From the NCBI GenBank assembly GCA_028280065.1, contig JANQMN010000033.1, forward strand, positions 22,777 through 86,776: a stretch of DNA of 64,000 bases, given 5' to 3'. Made by a program: the position numbers and the translations under genes. The first letter of the stretch is position 1. Each line of letters opens with the position of its first letter. Below the pieces are notes generated by a model. The model saw nothing but the letters and a program-made list of their open reading frames with translations. It had not been told where the DNA came from and ran no database searches. This DNA is from Hahella sp. (lineage in GTDB: Bacteria > Pseudomonadota > Gammaproteobacteria > Pseudomonadales > Oleiphilaceae). Shown piece after piece: positions 1 through 8,516 of the stretch.

Positions 1-1
1 C

Positions 2-814
2 TTTTACGATGTCTTTCTCCTGCAAATGCAGGGAAGACGTCGCTGGCAAGTTGGTCCGCTTTGCGATGCTGACAGCGCGCGACTCACCGGCACGCCATTA
101 AGAATATTGGCGGATATGCCTGTCACCGAAGAATGGGTATTAGAACCAGGCGATTGCCTGTACCTTCCACCACAAGTCGCACACTATGGCGAGGCACTCG
201 ACAGGTGTATGACGTTTTCCATCGGCTTCCGATCACCCCGGTATGACGAGTTACTTTCGTCGTTAGCAGATACGCTCTGTGATTCAGCGGCGAATCAACG
301 CCATTTGGCTGATGGGATTTCGAAACAACAAACCAATCCAGGCGAAATTCAACGAAGCCTTATCGATTATTTGCAAAACAGGATTATAGATCAGCTAACG
401 GATAGCGAGTTTCTTGCCGAATGGTTCAGCAACTTTGTTACCGGCCCTAAAAACACCTCCATAGTGATGCCCCTGGAAGAAACAGACCATGTGACCATAA
501 ATGACCTGCGCGAGGCGTTGCAATCAACCGGCAGCCAATGGCGGTGGAATGAAGGTTCACGCTACACTTATGTAATGCCCGCGACCCCCGGCGCTAAGCT
601 GGTTTTTTCGGTTGACGGGGAATCCATTGATTTTACTGAGGCCGACCTCCCTTGGATTCGCCTATTGTGTGCAGGCAATCGGGTTGACAGCATGACCCTG
701 AGGGAGTTAACTCAATCTAAACAGCAATTAGAAACTCTGGTCCAACTCGTAAATAAAGGCAGCCTGCTCTTGATTAAAGATAGCGGGTTGAACCAAGACA
801 GCGGACACAATTAA
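2..814 (+). CDS. roxA: 50S ribosomal protein L16 arginine hydroxylase RoxA/YcfD, 3' part
   Basis: JmjC-type cupin dioxygenase that hydroxylates an arginine of ribosomal protein L16 using Fe(II) and 2-oxoglutarate. The reading frame is already open at base 2 (FYDVFLLQMQGRRRW), so the start lies before the window; an internal ATG at 26 is not the start. The family's HxD iron ligands normally directly precede YDVFLL and are cut off. The distal histidine is visible in LYLPPQVAHYGEA. The C-terminal winged-helix-like region follows to the stop. The GNAT gene begins 4 bases later, so the two are probably cotranscribed. Family identification is firm; substrate is by analogy. Confidence 0.88.
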   Translation, partial: FYDVFLLQMQGRRRWQVGPLCDADSARLTGTPLRILADMPVTEEWVLEPGDCLYLPPQVAHYGEALDRCMTFSIGFRSPRYDELLSSLADTLCDSAANQRHLADGISKQQTNPGEIQRSLIDYLQNRIIDQLTDSEFLAEWFSNFVTGPKNTSIVMPLEETDHVTINDLREALQSTGSQWRWNEGSRYTYVMPATPGAKLVFSVDGESIDFTEADLPWIRLLCAGNRVDSMTLRELTQSKQQLETLVQLVNKGSLLLIKDSGLNQDSGHN

Positions 815-818
815 GCGC

Positions 819-1778
819 ATGACACTGAAATACACTGACATTACGACCTGGCAGGAAAGCGAAGCCGACCTACGAGCAATTCGGCACCAGGTATTCGTCA
901 TCGAGCAATCCTGCCCGCCCGAAGAAGAATGGGACGCGTTCGACCAGGAAGCGACCCATTTTTTAGTCAAGGATGCGGAAGGAAATGTTTATGCCACCGC
1001 GCGACTGATTATCGATCGAGAGAACCCCAAACAAGCCAGAATCGGTCGATTTGCGGTCTACGCCCAATATCGCGGACAGGGTTTAGCCCGGCAACTGGTA
1101 AAATATGTAATCGCCTATGCCCGTTCACAGGGCTTTCTGGATTTGACCCTGAGTGCACAGACCTATATCCGTAAACTGTACACAGAATTTGGTTTTGAGC
1201 CGGTTGGCGAAGAGTACGAAGAAGTCGGCATTCCGCACATCAAAATGCATATACAACTAGCCCAAGGCAAGATCAAAACCCCGCTGCAGCTGGTGGACGA
1301 TGATACCGTGCACCGATTTAACAGCCGCACCGGTTATATGGACCACTTGATTCCACTCTTGGATCAGGCAAAACATAGCCTGCTGATTCTTACGCAGGAT
1401 CTGGAAAAAGGAACATTGGATCACCCTAAAGCGCTCGATGCGATATCGGCACTGGCACGCAAAAGTCGCTCAACTTTCGTAAAAATCCTGTTGCAGGATC
1501 CAAAACCAGCGGTGGAGAGCAGCAACCGATTACTCAAACTTGTTCGTCGGCTTACCACTTCCATAGAAATTAAGATGCTCAATCCGGAGGTCGAATTTCC
1601 GGCACAGGTTTTTGTCTTAGTCGACGACAGAGGCATTATCCTCCGCCACCATCACGAGTCCTGGGAGGGCTTTTGCTGCTATAACGATCCCGGGACAGTT
1701 AAACGCATGGCAGATGACTTTCACCAACTGATGGTGCATGGCCAGATTGCCCAAGAACTGCGCCAGTTTTCACTCTAA
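819..1778 (+). CDS. ElaA-like GNAT acetyltransferase with C-terminal DUF7931-type domain
   Basis: The N-terminal ~145 residues form a GNAT fold: IRHQVFVIEQSCP opens it, RIGRFAVYAQYRGQGLARQL is the acetyl-CoA pyrophosphate loop, and LYTEFGFEPVGEEYEE is the typical terminal strand region, resembling ElaA. The remaining ~170 residues (from about LQLVDDDTVHRFNSRTGY) match the extra domain seen in many pseudomonad relatives, now called DUF7931, whose role I do not know. The gene starts 4 bases after roxA. The substrate cannot be inferred. A strong terminator follows at 1806. Confidence 0.82.
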   Translation: MTLKYTDITTWQESEADLRAIRHQVFVIEQSCPPEEEWDAFDQEATHFLVKDAEGNVYATARLIIDRENPKQARIGRFAVYAQYRGQGLARQLVKYVIAYARSQGFLDLTLSAQTYIRKLYTEFGFEPVGEEYEEVGIPHIKMHIQLAQGKIKTPLQLVDDDTVHRFNSRTGYMDHLIPLLDQAKHSLLILTQDLEKGTLDHPKALDAISALARKSRSTFVKILLQDPKPAVESSNRLLKLVRRLTTSIEIKMLNPEVEFPAQVFVLVDDRGIILRHHHESWEGFCCYNDPGTVKRMADDFHQLMVHGQIAQELRQFSL

Positions 1779-1805
1779 TATTGACTGTGGACTTTCCAGC
1801 CTTAC

Positions 1806-1832
1806 AAAGACCCGATATTCCTTGGGTCTTTT
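1806..1832 (+). terminator. Rho-independent terminator after the roxA-GNAT pair
   Basis: AAAGACCC (1806-1813) pairs with GGGTCTTT (1824-1831) across a 10-base loop and runs into a T-rich end. It lies 28 bases after the GNAT stop. Confidence 0.8.
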
Positions 1833-1974
1833 CATCACCCACCCGTTCTCTCAAATAGCAATACGCCTATAAACACCTAAAAAACTTGACAGCTTCTTCG
1901 CCAAACAATTGACAACTTCAATCTATGTTTCATTTAGATGTAATTATCATGAATTTTTTTTGAAAAAAGGGCAA

Positions 1975-3033
1975 ATGCCGGGCACTAATACACCACTATC
2001 GTTACAATCTCGTGACGTTTTGATGAATCCATGGAAGTTTGTTGTCTTGGCACCACCAAAAAGCCCCTTAAAACTTGAAATTAGCTCCGACTCCGATCAG
2101 GGAATAGCCGGTACTACAAAATATAATCAACACGAACCGGTTAAGTTCGCTCATTTGGAAGATTCAATTATCGCCTATGAAACTTTTGGCGATTCCCGGC
2201 ATCCCTTGGTCCTGATGATTATGGGACTCGGAGCGCAAATGTTGGTCTGGCCCGAGTCGTTATGCCAATTCATCGCGGAACAGGGTTACTTTGTCGTGCG
2301 CTTTGATAATCGGGATATCGGTTTGTCCAGCAAGTGGGAACAGCATAAACCAAAACTAGTTCGCAACTACTGCCGTTCGAAAGTCGGCCTGGCGATAAGC
2401 AGCCCTTACCGCTTGGAAGAGATGGCGAAGGATAGTGTTGCACTGATTCAGCATCTCGGCCACACGGACGCACATATCGTGGGCGCTTCGATGGGTGGGA
2501 TGATCGCGCAGATCATAGCTGCAAATTTCCCTCACCTGACCAGAAGCCTAAGCATTCTGATGTCCGATAGCGGATACACCGGAATACCGGCTATTAATCT
2601 CAAGCTGGGACTATGCCTGCTCGGCAAAAGCAACTCCTCTAATTGCGCAGCCAAACAACTGGAACATAGAATCAGCCTTATTCGCGCAATCGGCAGTAAG
2701 ACCTACCCGACATGCAGCAGCCTTTTACGAGACCGCGTCGAAAAGGTGATGACGCGGAATACCGATGACACACCGGGAACCCGAAGGCAATGCACCGCTT
2801 TGTTAGCAACAGGCAGTTTGGAATCCATGCAAAGGCACATACGAAAATCCACACTCGTCATCCATGGCGATGAGGACAGATTGATCCCTTTTCAACGGGG
2901 ACTGGGCATATCCCAACGCATACAGCGTTCCAGGTTTGAACTCGTCGCCGGAATGGGCCATGACTTCCCTCCCCCGCTCATTGCCAGACTGGGACGTTCA
3001 ATCAGCAGCCATCTACTAGGTTCCGAGGAATAA
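1975..3033 (+). CDS. alpha/beta hydrolase
   Basis: Serine hydrolase of the alpha/beta fold. Visible elements are the oxyanion-region motif MIMGLGAQMLVWP, the strand FVVRFDNRDIGLS, the nucleophile elbow GASMGGM, an acid in IHGDEDRLIP and the catalytic histidine in GMGHDFPPP. The layout resembles RdmC-type (aclacinomycin methylesterase-like) hydrolases, but the substrate is unknown. Start is uncertain: the frame is open from a TTG at 1909. ATG 1975 has only a weak AAGGG three bases upstream, and ATG 2023 has no obvious ribosome site. The recognisable fold begins near KFAHLEDSIIAYETFGD, so the first ~50 residues are doubtful. Confidence 0.8.
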   Translation: MPGTNTPLSLQSRDVLMNPWKFVVLAPPKSPLKLEISSDSDQGIAGTTKYNQHEPVKFAHLEDSIIAYETFGDSRHPLVLMIMGLGAQMLVWPESLCQFIAEQGYFVVRFDNRDIGLSSKWEQHKPKLVRNYCRSKVGLAISSPYRLEEMAKDSVALIQHLGHTDAHIVGASMGGMIAQIIAANFPHLTRSLSILMSDSGYTGIPAINLKLGLCLLGKSNSSNCAAKQLEHRISLIRAIGSKTYPTCSSLLRDRVEKVMTRNTDDTPGTRRQCTALLATGSLESMQRHIRKSTLVIHGDEDRLIPFQRGLGISQRIQRSRFELVAGMGHDFPPPLIARLGRSISSHLLGSEE

Positions 3034-3070
3034 AAAAGGCCGCCGGGATCTTTCCTGCGGCAGCCCTTTT
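3033..3070. terminator. bidirectional terminator between convergent genes
   Basis: AAAAGGC (3034-3040) pairs with GCCTTTT-side bases ending at 3070, and GCCG (3042-3045) pairs with CGGC (3058-3061). The A-run on one side and T-run on the other serve both the hydrolase (+) and the chalcone-isomerase-like gene (-). Confidence 0.8.
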
Positions 3071-3088
3071 CTTGTTTTATAGCAGATA

Positions 3089-3658
3089 TTAACTTTCGCC
3101 AAGCATTGCCTTTTTCAAGCTTTCTTGAGCAGGGTTATCCGACAGCCAAATACCAAACAAGGCTTCTTTGAATGCCATGCCACCGCCAACGGTGTCTAAC
3201 AACTCTTCGTTCTTGTAGACTTCCACGCCTTTACCAGGCACATATACCAGATCGAAAACGTCATTCTCTAAAATTTCTTCTTCAAACGCGCCCATAAACT
3301 GATCGATTTCAGTTTTGATTGGAGATGTATCGCCATTCGTGGCGTTTTGGAAGCCTTCCATAGTCGCATTTACCATTTTCTCACTGGTCACCATGCTGGA
3401 AATCATATGCAGCTTGATCGCCATAGGCTCGTCGGCCTTCACGATTTCATTGGCAGATTGCTTGGCTTCCGGCAGGTAAAGTCCACCAATGTATACGTCG
3501 ATGAACCATTTGGAGCGTACGCCGGCACCATTCAGCATCAGCTCAGAGCCTGTAGAGGCTTCCAAGGCATCCGGAATCTCAACATCAGCAACAGTAGCTG
3601 CATTGGAAAGCGGGCTAAGCGCGAGAGTGAGCGCTGCAGCGGTCAGTAATTTTTTCAT
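3089..3658 (-). CDS. exported chalcone isomerase-like protein
   Basis: 189 residues with a clear Sec signal peptide (MKKLLTAAALTLALSPLSNA). The mature part matches the bacterial chalcone-isomerase-like family (Chalcone_3 type): SELMLNGAGVRSKWFIDVY, GGLYLPE, the central IKLHMISSMVTSEKM, and ALFGIWLSDNPAQESLKKAML at the end. Bacterial members are periplasmic and generally not true flavonoid enzymes; their role may be ligand or fatty-acid binding, as in plant FAPs. It is a single gene ending at a shared bidirectional terminator. The start is supported by the signal peptide. Confidence 0.82.
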   Translation of the reverse strand: MKKLLTAAALTLALSPLSNAATVADVEIPDALEASTGSELMLNGAGVRSKWFIDVYIGGLYLPEAKQSANEIVKADEPMAIKLHMISSMVTSEKMVNATMEGFQNATNGDTSPIKTEIDQFMGAFEEEILENDVFDLVYVPGKGVEVYKNEELLDTVGGGMAFKEALFGIWLSDNPAQESLKKAMLGES

Positions 3659-3947
3659 AAGTCATCCCTATATTTCTTTAGTTTGAGGTTATAGTCGATC
3701 AACTTTATCGTTGACTCTTGGTTTTATTTCTTCTTATTTTGAGCGCTCTAATACGAGAAACCCATGGCCGGGCATCGCTCTCTGTCTAAGGGAATCCACG
3801 CGTATCGGCGGCGGATTGAAAGCATTATAAGTCGCCGCTTAAGAGGAGGGATACAGCCCCGGCCAACACTCTTGGGGAACTGTGAACTGGTTTGCAATCA
3901 ATTGCTTATGCATGTGAGCTCAGTCAAATTTTGCTTTTGCCCGGCAC
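3659..3947. other. intergenic region downstream of rpoS
   Basis: 289 bases with no convincing gene. A 76-codon plus-strand frame at 3764-3994 runs through the rpoS terminator and looks spurious. The plus strand carries five GGA motifs between about 3790 and 3890 and a hairpin of GCGGCG (3808-3813) with CGCCGC (3833-3838). These may be meaningless; see findings. The left part must hold the promoter of the chalcone-isomerase-like gene. Confidence 0.5.
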
Positions 3948-3970
3948 AAAAAACCCCGTGGACAACGGGG
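3948..3970 (-). terminator. rpoS terminator
   Basis: On the minus strand CCCCGT (3970-3965) pairs with ACGGGG (3959-3954) around a short loop, followed by six Ts (3953-3948). It lies about 55 bases after the rpoS stop. Confidence 0.88.
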
Positions 3971-4023
3971 CTCTTCGATTGGTTAAGGTGTTAACGATGT
4001 CACTAAAACATCAAATCAACCCC

Positions 4024-5016
4024 TTACTTGAACAATGTATCGCCGGATAAACCTTCTTTTTCCAGCAACTCACGCATTCTCTTCAATGCCTCTACTTGAA
4101 TCTGCCGTACACGCTCACGGGTAAGGCCAATTTCCTGACCAACTTCCTCTAAAGTACTCATAGGGTAACCACGAAGACCAAAACGGCGCGCAATGACTTC
4201 CTGCTGCTTGTCGGACAGTTGGTTTAACCAGCGATCCAGACAACCCCGCAAGTCGGTATCCTGCAGTACTTCAGCAGGGTCGTTGCTAGCTTCGTCGGCA
4301 ACGGTATCGAGGAGGGATTTATCGGAATTAGCGCCGACTGGTGAATCGACGGAAGTGATTTTTTCGTTAAGGCCAAGCATGCGTTTGACATCTTTGACCG
4401 GTTTTTCGAGCAATTCGGCAATTTCTTCGGCGCTGGGCTCATGATCAAGCTTCTGAGTAAGCTCTCGCGCTGCCCGCAAATAAACATTGAGCTCCTTTAC
4501 TACATGAATCGGCAGCCGGATCGTTCGGGTTTGATTCATAATCGCCCGTTCGATGGTTTGCCGGATCCACCAGGTCGCATAGGTAGAAAAGCGGAATCCG
4601 CGTTCGGGATCAAACTTTTCAACGGCACGGATCAGACCAAGATTACCTTCTTCGATGAGATCGAGCAGACTCAATCCACGATTCACATAACGGCGCGCAA
4701 TTTTTACGACCAAGCGCAAATTGCTTTCAATCATGCGCTTGCGCCCTTTTTCCTCGCCCTTACGCGCCAGGCGGGCATAGTAAACTTCTTCTTCGGGTGT
4801 CAGTAACGGCGAAAAACCGATTTCATTCAGATAAATCTGGGTTGCATCAATGTTACGGTAAGATTGGCCTTCGGTAAGCTGGAACCGCCCACTTTTAGCC
4901 TTGTCTATGGATACAACGGTCTCAAACTCCTCCTCACTATCCTCCATGTCATTCATGGACATCTCGAATTCATCATAGGAAATATCTTCTGCGAACGCTT
5001 CTCTTTCTGCTGCCAT
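4024..5016 (-). CDS. rpoS: RNA polymerase sigma factor RpoS
   Basis: Stationary-phase and general-stress sigma factor, 330 residues as usual. An acidic N-terminus precedes region 1.2 ([20 protein letters not shown]). The region 2 core follows ([19 protein letters not shown], then [20 protein letters not shown] and [17 protein letters not shown]), then region 3. Region 4 ends with the helix-turn-helix [20 protein letters not shown]. It lies directly downstream of nlpD, the conserved arrangement in which a major rpoS promoter can sit inside nlpD. The 65-base spacer holds two small hairpins near the ribosome site. Confidence 0.97.
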   Translation of the reverse strand: MAAEREAFAEDISYDEFEMSMNDMEDSEEEFETVVSIDKAKSGRFQLTEGQSYRNIDATQIYLNEIGFSPLLTPEEEVYYARLARKGEEKGRKRMIESNLRLVVKIARRYVNRGLSLLDLIEEGNLGLIRAVEKFDPERGFRFSTYATWWIRQTIERAIMNQTRTIRLPIHVVKELNVYLRAARELTQKLDHEPSAEEIAELLEKPVKDVKRMLGLNEKITSVDSPVGANSDKSLLDTVADEASNDPAEVLQDTDLRGCLDRWLNQLSDKQQEVIARRFGLRGYPMSTLEEVGQEIGLTRERVRQIQVEALKRMRELLEKEGLSGDTLFK

Positions 5017-5038
5017 GATAATAGTACCCTGCTATAGG

Positions 5039-5080
5039 CTCCCGTCCGGGAGTAATATTTTATGCACTTGCATACGCAAG
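5039..5080 (-). promoter_or_regulatory. paired hairpins in the rpoS leader
   Basis: Two short perfect stems lie in the nlpD-rpoS spacer. CTTGC/GCAAG (5067-5071 with 5076-5080) comes first in the transcript. CTCCC/GGGAG (5039-5043 with 5048-5052) ends 23 bases before the rpoS ATG. Neither has a T-run, so they are not terminators. A control role in rpoS translation is inference only. Confidence 0.35.
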
Positions 5081-5081
5081 C

Positions 5082-5873
5082 TTATCTTTTTGGTAGGTAA
5101 TGTAGAGGATTGACAGGTTTTCCGTTTTTTCTTATTTCAAAGTGCAGCTTTGATATTTTAGTTCCTGAGTCCCCTAGTTCGGCAATCACTTGTCCCGTTT
5201 TAACTAAGTCTCCTTCTTTTACAAACATCCTTCGATTGTGCGCATAAGCGCTAAGGTAGGTTTCGTTGTGATTCACAATCACCAGGTTTCCGTAACCCAA
5301 CAGGCCGCTTCCTGCGTATACCACTTCACCTTGCGCTGCCGCTCTGACCGGATCGCCGATATTGCCGCGAATATCAATACCCTTGTTGATATCGCCCGCG
5401 ACATTAAATCTTTCAATAATCGGGCCAGTATGAGGCCACGACCATTTCACCTTACCCTTGAGTGTCGGTTTGTAAACTTTGGCAACAGGCGTTTGTATCT
5501 TTTTGTTAACGGCAGGCTTTTCAACCTTAGTCGTAGGGGTTTTTACGGACCTTTTCGTCTCCGTCTTCTTAGAATCAGCAACTTGCCTGGTTTTTTTAAC
5601 GTAGCCCTTCGGAACCGAAAGGTCGACCTTCTGCCCCGGATAGATATTGTAAGGCGCTTTTATACCGTTGATGTCCGCTAATTCTTCATAGTCCCTGCCA
5701 TACCGCCAGGCAATGGAATACAGGGTATCGCCGCCTTCAACAACATGAACTCCCCAATACACGGGAGGATTGAAGCGTTTGTCCTGATATACCTCGGTAG
5801 GTGTACAAGCCGGTAAAAGGGAGAGAAGGAACCCGATAACAACAAAGCGCAAAAGATTAGGTAGAAAAATCAC
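5082..5873 (-). CDS. nlpD: NlpD-type LysM/M23 lipoprotein (amidase activator)
   Basis: Outer-membrane lipoprotein expected to activate the amidase AmiC at the septum. A LysM domain (VVEGGDTLYSIAWRYGRDY through NIYPGQKVDL) is followed by a basic K/T/P-rich linker and a LytM/M23 domain (GIDIRGNIGDPVRAAAQGEV, then SKLHFEIRKNGKPVNPLHYL). As in other NlpDs, some zinc ligands look absent, which fits a regulator rather than an enzyme. The frame is open from a GTG at 5990, but the lipobox SLLPAC is then 62 residues in. A GTG at 5873 gives a normal 23-residue signal and was chosen. Neither start has a good ribosome site. Confidence 0.88.
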   Translation of the reverse strand: MIFLPNLLRFVVIGFLLSLLPACTPTEVYQDKRFNPPVYWGVHVVEGGDTLYSIAWRYGRDYEELADINGIKAPYNIYPGQKVDLSVPKGYVKKTRQVADSKKTETKRSVKTPTTKVEKPAVNKKIQTPVAKVYKPTLKGKVKWSWPHTGPIIERFNVAGDINKGIDIRGNIGDPVRAAAQGEVVYAGSGLLGYGNLVIVNHNETYLSAYAHNRRMFVKEGDLVKTGQVIAELGDSGTKISKLHFEIRKNGKPVNPLHYLPKR

Positions 5874-6114
5874 CCAGTCGACAGGAGGCAGAATTGGAAC
5901 AATTTTAAATGCATAACCAGTGCCAAACAAAGGATACAGTCTGTTACAAAAATCGATTTTCCTGGCTCTGGCTTGTTCCACATCCACCACTTTTAAAAAT
6001 AAAAAGTAATTAAGGGAGCTTTTTTAATTCCATTAATTTACATACAGTTCGAGAAAGATTCCCTAAGTGATTAAAATATTGACATATTCCAATTGGTTAT
6101 AAATGAAGCATGAA

Positions 6115-6172
6115 GTGTTACCAACACCTAAGCGTTACCCCAGGTAACAACAGAGTGGCATTTTGGTAACAC
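6115..6172. repeat. nested inverted repeat with four GTTACC/GGTAAC half-sites
   Basis: The outer arms GTGTTACCAA (6115-6124) and TTGGTAACAC (6163-6172) are a perfect 10-base inverted repeat. Inside them lies a second perfect dyad, GTTACC (6134-6139) and GGTAAC (6143-6148). The set sits between the end of popT and nlpD. It could be an operator, a cruciform or a popT terminator lacking a clean T-run. Confidence 0.6.
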
Positions 6173-6182
6173 GTACTGTGTA

Positions 6183-7097
6183 TTACTTTTGTGAACCAGT
6201 TCCGATTTTCTCCAAAATAATAACCATTACAGCACCGGCAATTGCCAGGGCAAGCACGCCCCCGAGCATTGAAGGCTCACCGGTGAACGCTTCATACCTA
6301 TCCGGCCAAAGGTTTTTCTGCACAACCGGAATAGAAGCGCCATGTTGATCGATTCGATATTCCGTCGTGTATTTCCATGGCCACACCTTGCTTAATGCAC
6401 CGATCATAAATCCTGTCAGTACAGCCATGGTGAGATCATGGAATCGCGCCAAGAGCCAATTCAACAAATGCGTAAAAGCGATCAGCCCCACTAAGCAGCC
6501 GCTGGCAAAAACGGATAAGGCCACTACATCCAGAGATTTCACCGCATCCAAAACCGGCGTGTACATACCTAATAATAGCAACAAAAAACTGCCTGAAACG
6601 CCAGGAAGCACCATGGCGCAAATGGCGATGGCGCCGCAGATAAAGAGATTAGGAAAGGACGGCTGCAGAACCGAAGGACTCATCGTAGTAATCGCATAGG
6701 CCGCAACGATACCAAACACCAGATAAATGATGTGGTTGAGCTGCTTTTTGCGGATAGCCTTCGCCACAAACCAGATGGAACCGACGATTAAGCCAAAGAA
6801 AAATCCCCAAATCAAACTGGGATACTGCGCCAACAAGAAACTGATGAGCCTTGCCAGGGAAAAGACGCTGGTTAGGATTCCGGCGAACAACAGCAATAAA
6901 AATGTACCGTCTACTTTCTGCCAGACCGCCAAGAATCCTTGCTTCCTCCATACAACAAACAATCCTGGCGATACTTGGGCTATCGCATGGATAAGACGTT
7001 CATAAATACCGGTAATGAAAGCAATGGTGCCGCCGGAAACACCCGGGACAATATCCGCAGCGCCCATCGCAAAGCCTTTTAAATAGATTTTCCACAT
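6183..7097 (-). CDS. popT: DUF368 polyprenyl-phosphate transporter (PopT family)
   Basis: 304-residue polytopic membrane protein with the duplicated DUF368 signature: GAADIVPGVSGGTIAFITGI near the N-terminus and AMVLPGVSGSFLLLLLGMY in the second half. About eight or nine hydrophobic helices are visible. DUF368 proteins were identified as undecaprenyl-phosphate translocases (PopT) that return the lipid carrier for wall and surface-polymer synthesis. The start overlaps the pcm stop (TGATG), so translation is probably coupled. Function is by family. Confidence 0.87.
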   Translation of the reverse strand: MWKIYLKGFAMGAADIVPGVSGGTIAFITGIYERLIHAIAQVSPGLFVVWRKQGFLAVWQKVDGTFLLLLFAGILTSVFSLARLISFLLAQYPSLIWGFFFGLIVGSIWFVAKAIRKKQLNHIIYLVFGIVAAYAITTMSPSVLQPSFPNLFICGAIAICAMVLPGVSGSFLLLLLGMYTPVLDAVKSLDVVALSVFASGCLVGLIAFTHLLNWLLARFHDLTMAVLTGFMIGALSKVWPWKYTTEYRIDQHGASIPVVQKNLWPDRYEAFTGEPSMLGGVLALAIAGAVMVIILEKIGTGSQK

Positions 7098-7765
7098 CAG
7101 CGAACCGTGCCTCCGAGCAATGGCACAAAACGCACCGACTCTATTAGCTCCTTTTCCACCTGATCGCCGATCCGGGTCAGCCGAAACAGTTGTTGTGCTT
7201 CACCGCTTCCGACAGGAATAATCAGCCTTCCACCTTCGTTGAGCTGAGGAAGCAGTTCCATGGGAATCTGATCCGGGGCGGCCGTCACCATTATCCCATC
7301 AAATGGTCCGGCTTCCGGCCAACCCCATCGTCCGTCTGCCAGCTTCGCTGAGATTTTATCCAGACGTAGAGCACGAAAACGTTTTCGAGCTCTGCTCAGC
7401 AGCGGTTCAATACGCTCGACAGTAAAAACTTCCTCTACCATATGAGCCAGGATTGCCGCCTGATATCCCGAACCTGTTCCTACTTCTAGAATGCGCTTCA
7501 TCGGCATTTCATCACACAGAAGCTCAGTCATGCGCGCAACGATATAGGGCTGGGAAATCGTCTGGCTGTGCCCGATCGGCAAGGCAGTATCTTCATAAGC
7601 GCGATGAGAAAGCGCTTCATCGACAAAAATGTGCCGTGGAACCTGTGTGATGGCATCCAGCACACGGGGATTAACGATTCCTTCTTCTTTTAGCCGAGCA
7701 ATCAAACGCATACGGGTTCTGCGCGAGGTCATGCCCCGACCTTCCAAATCAAACTCCACTTTCAT
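7097..7765 (-). CDS. pcm: protein-L-isoaspartate O-methyltransferase
   Basis: Repairs L-isoaspartyl residues in aged proteins using S-adenosylmethionine. 222 residues with the family signatures: [36 protein letters not shown], motif [16 protein letters not shown], and the motif II/III region [14 protein letters not shown]. The start overlaps the end of surE by 17 bases, and the stop overlaps the popT start. It belongs to the surE-pcm-popT-nlpD-rpoS stress cluster. Confidence 0.95.
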   Translation of the reverse strand: MKVEFDLEGRGMTSRRTRMRLIARLKEEGIVNPRVLDAITQVPRHIFVDEALSHRAYEDTALPIGHSQTISQPYIVARMTELLCDEMPMKRILEVGTGSGYQAAILAHMVEEVFTVERIEPLLSRARKRFRALRLDKISAKLADGRWGWPEAGPFDGIMVTAAPDQIPMELLPQLNEGGRLIIPVGSGEAQQLFRLTRIGDQVEKELIESVRFVPLLGGTVR

Positions 7766-8504
7766 CCCCCATCCAGCGCCTCAAAGTTACCGCATCCTCA
7801 CGGTGGGTCATATCAACGTGAATCGGCGTTATCGACACATATCCCGCTTTCACAGCATGAAAATCGGTTCCTTCACCGGCATCATCCACCTCACCGGCAG
7901 AGTTTATCCAATGGCGGATCCTGCCTCTGGGATCGCGTATTTCTATGGGCTCCCCGCCCTTGAAGCGATGTCCGAGCCGGGTTATCCGAAATCCTTGGAT
8001 CTGTTCGAAAGGCAGATCCGGAACATTGACATTCAAAACCGTGCGCTTGCTCAAGGTCGGCAGTAATTTGGTTGTTAACAGCTCCCTAATCACTTTGGCC
8101 GCACTGGTAAAATGATTGTCGCCTTGATTGACTAAAGACACGGCAATCGCCGGCAAACCCAAAAATCGTCCTTCCATGGCCGCGGCTACCGTCCCGGAGT
8201 AAAGTACGTCATCGCCCAAATTTGCATGGGAGTTGATCCCGGATATCACCCGCTCCGGCGCGAATCCCACCATCTGACTCAACCCCAGATGCACGCAATC
8301 CGTCGGCGTACCGTCGACCGCAATAAACCCTTCAGTGGTTGGTTGAAGAAACAAGGGGCGAGTCAGCGTGAGCGAGTTACTAGCGCCGCTGTGATCCCGG
8401 TCAGGCGCTACGACTTTGATTTCGGCGATTTCGGCTATTTCATTCGCCAAGGCCGCCAATCCAGGAGCATGCACACCATCGTCATTTGATAGTAAGATTT
8501 TCAT
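7749..8504 (-). CDS. surE: 5'/3'-nucleotidase SurE
   Basis: Survival-protein phosphatase acting on nucleoside mono- and polyphosphates. 251 residues with the metal-binding N-terminus [45 protein letters not shown] and the second metal-site segment [20 protein letters not shown]. It lies between truD (12 bases upstream) and pcm (overlapping), the classic pseudomonad and enterobacterial order. Confidence 0.96.
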   Translation of the reverse strand: MKILLSNDDGVHAPGLAALANEIAEIAEIKVVAPDRDHSGASNSLTLTRPLFLQPTTEGFIAVDGTPTDCVHLGLSQMVGFAPERVISGINSHANLGDDVLYSGTVAAAMEGRFLGLPAIAVSLVNQGDNHFTSAAKVIRELLTTKLLPTLSKRTVLNVNVPDLPFEQIQGFRITRLGHRFKGGEPIEIRDPRGRIRHWINSAGEVDDAGEGTDFHAVKAGYVSITPIHVDMTHREDAVTLRRWMGDESGV

Positions 8505-8516
8505 TTTAATGGGTTA

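Noticed and set aside
3764..3994. 76-codon plus-strand frame after rpoS
   Set aside because: It reads through the strong rpoS terminator, has no ribosome site and unlikely composition.
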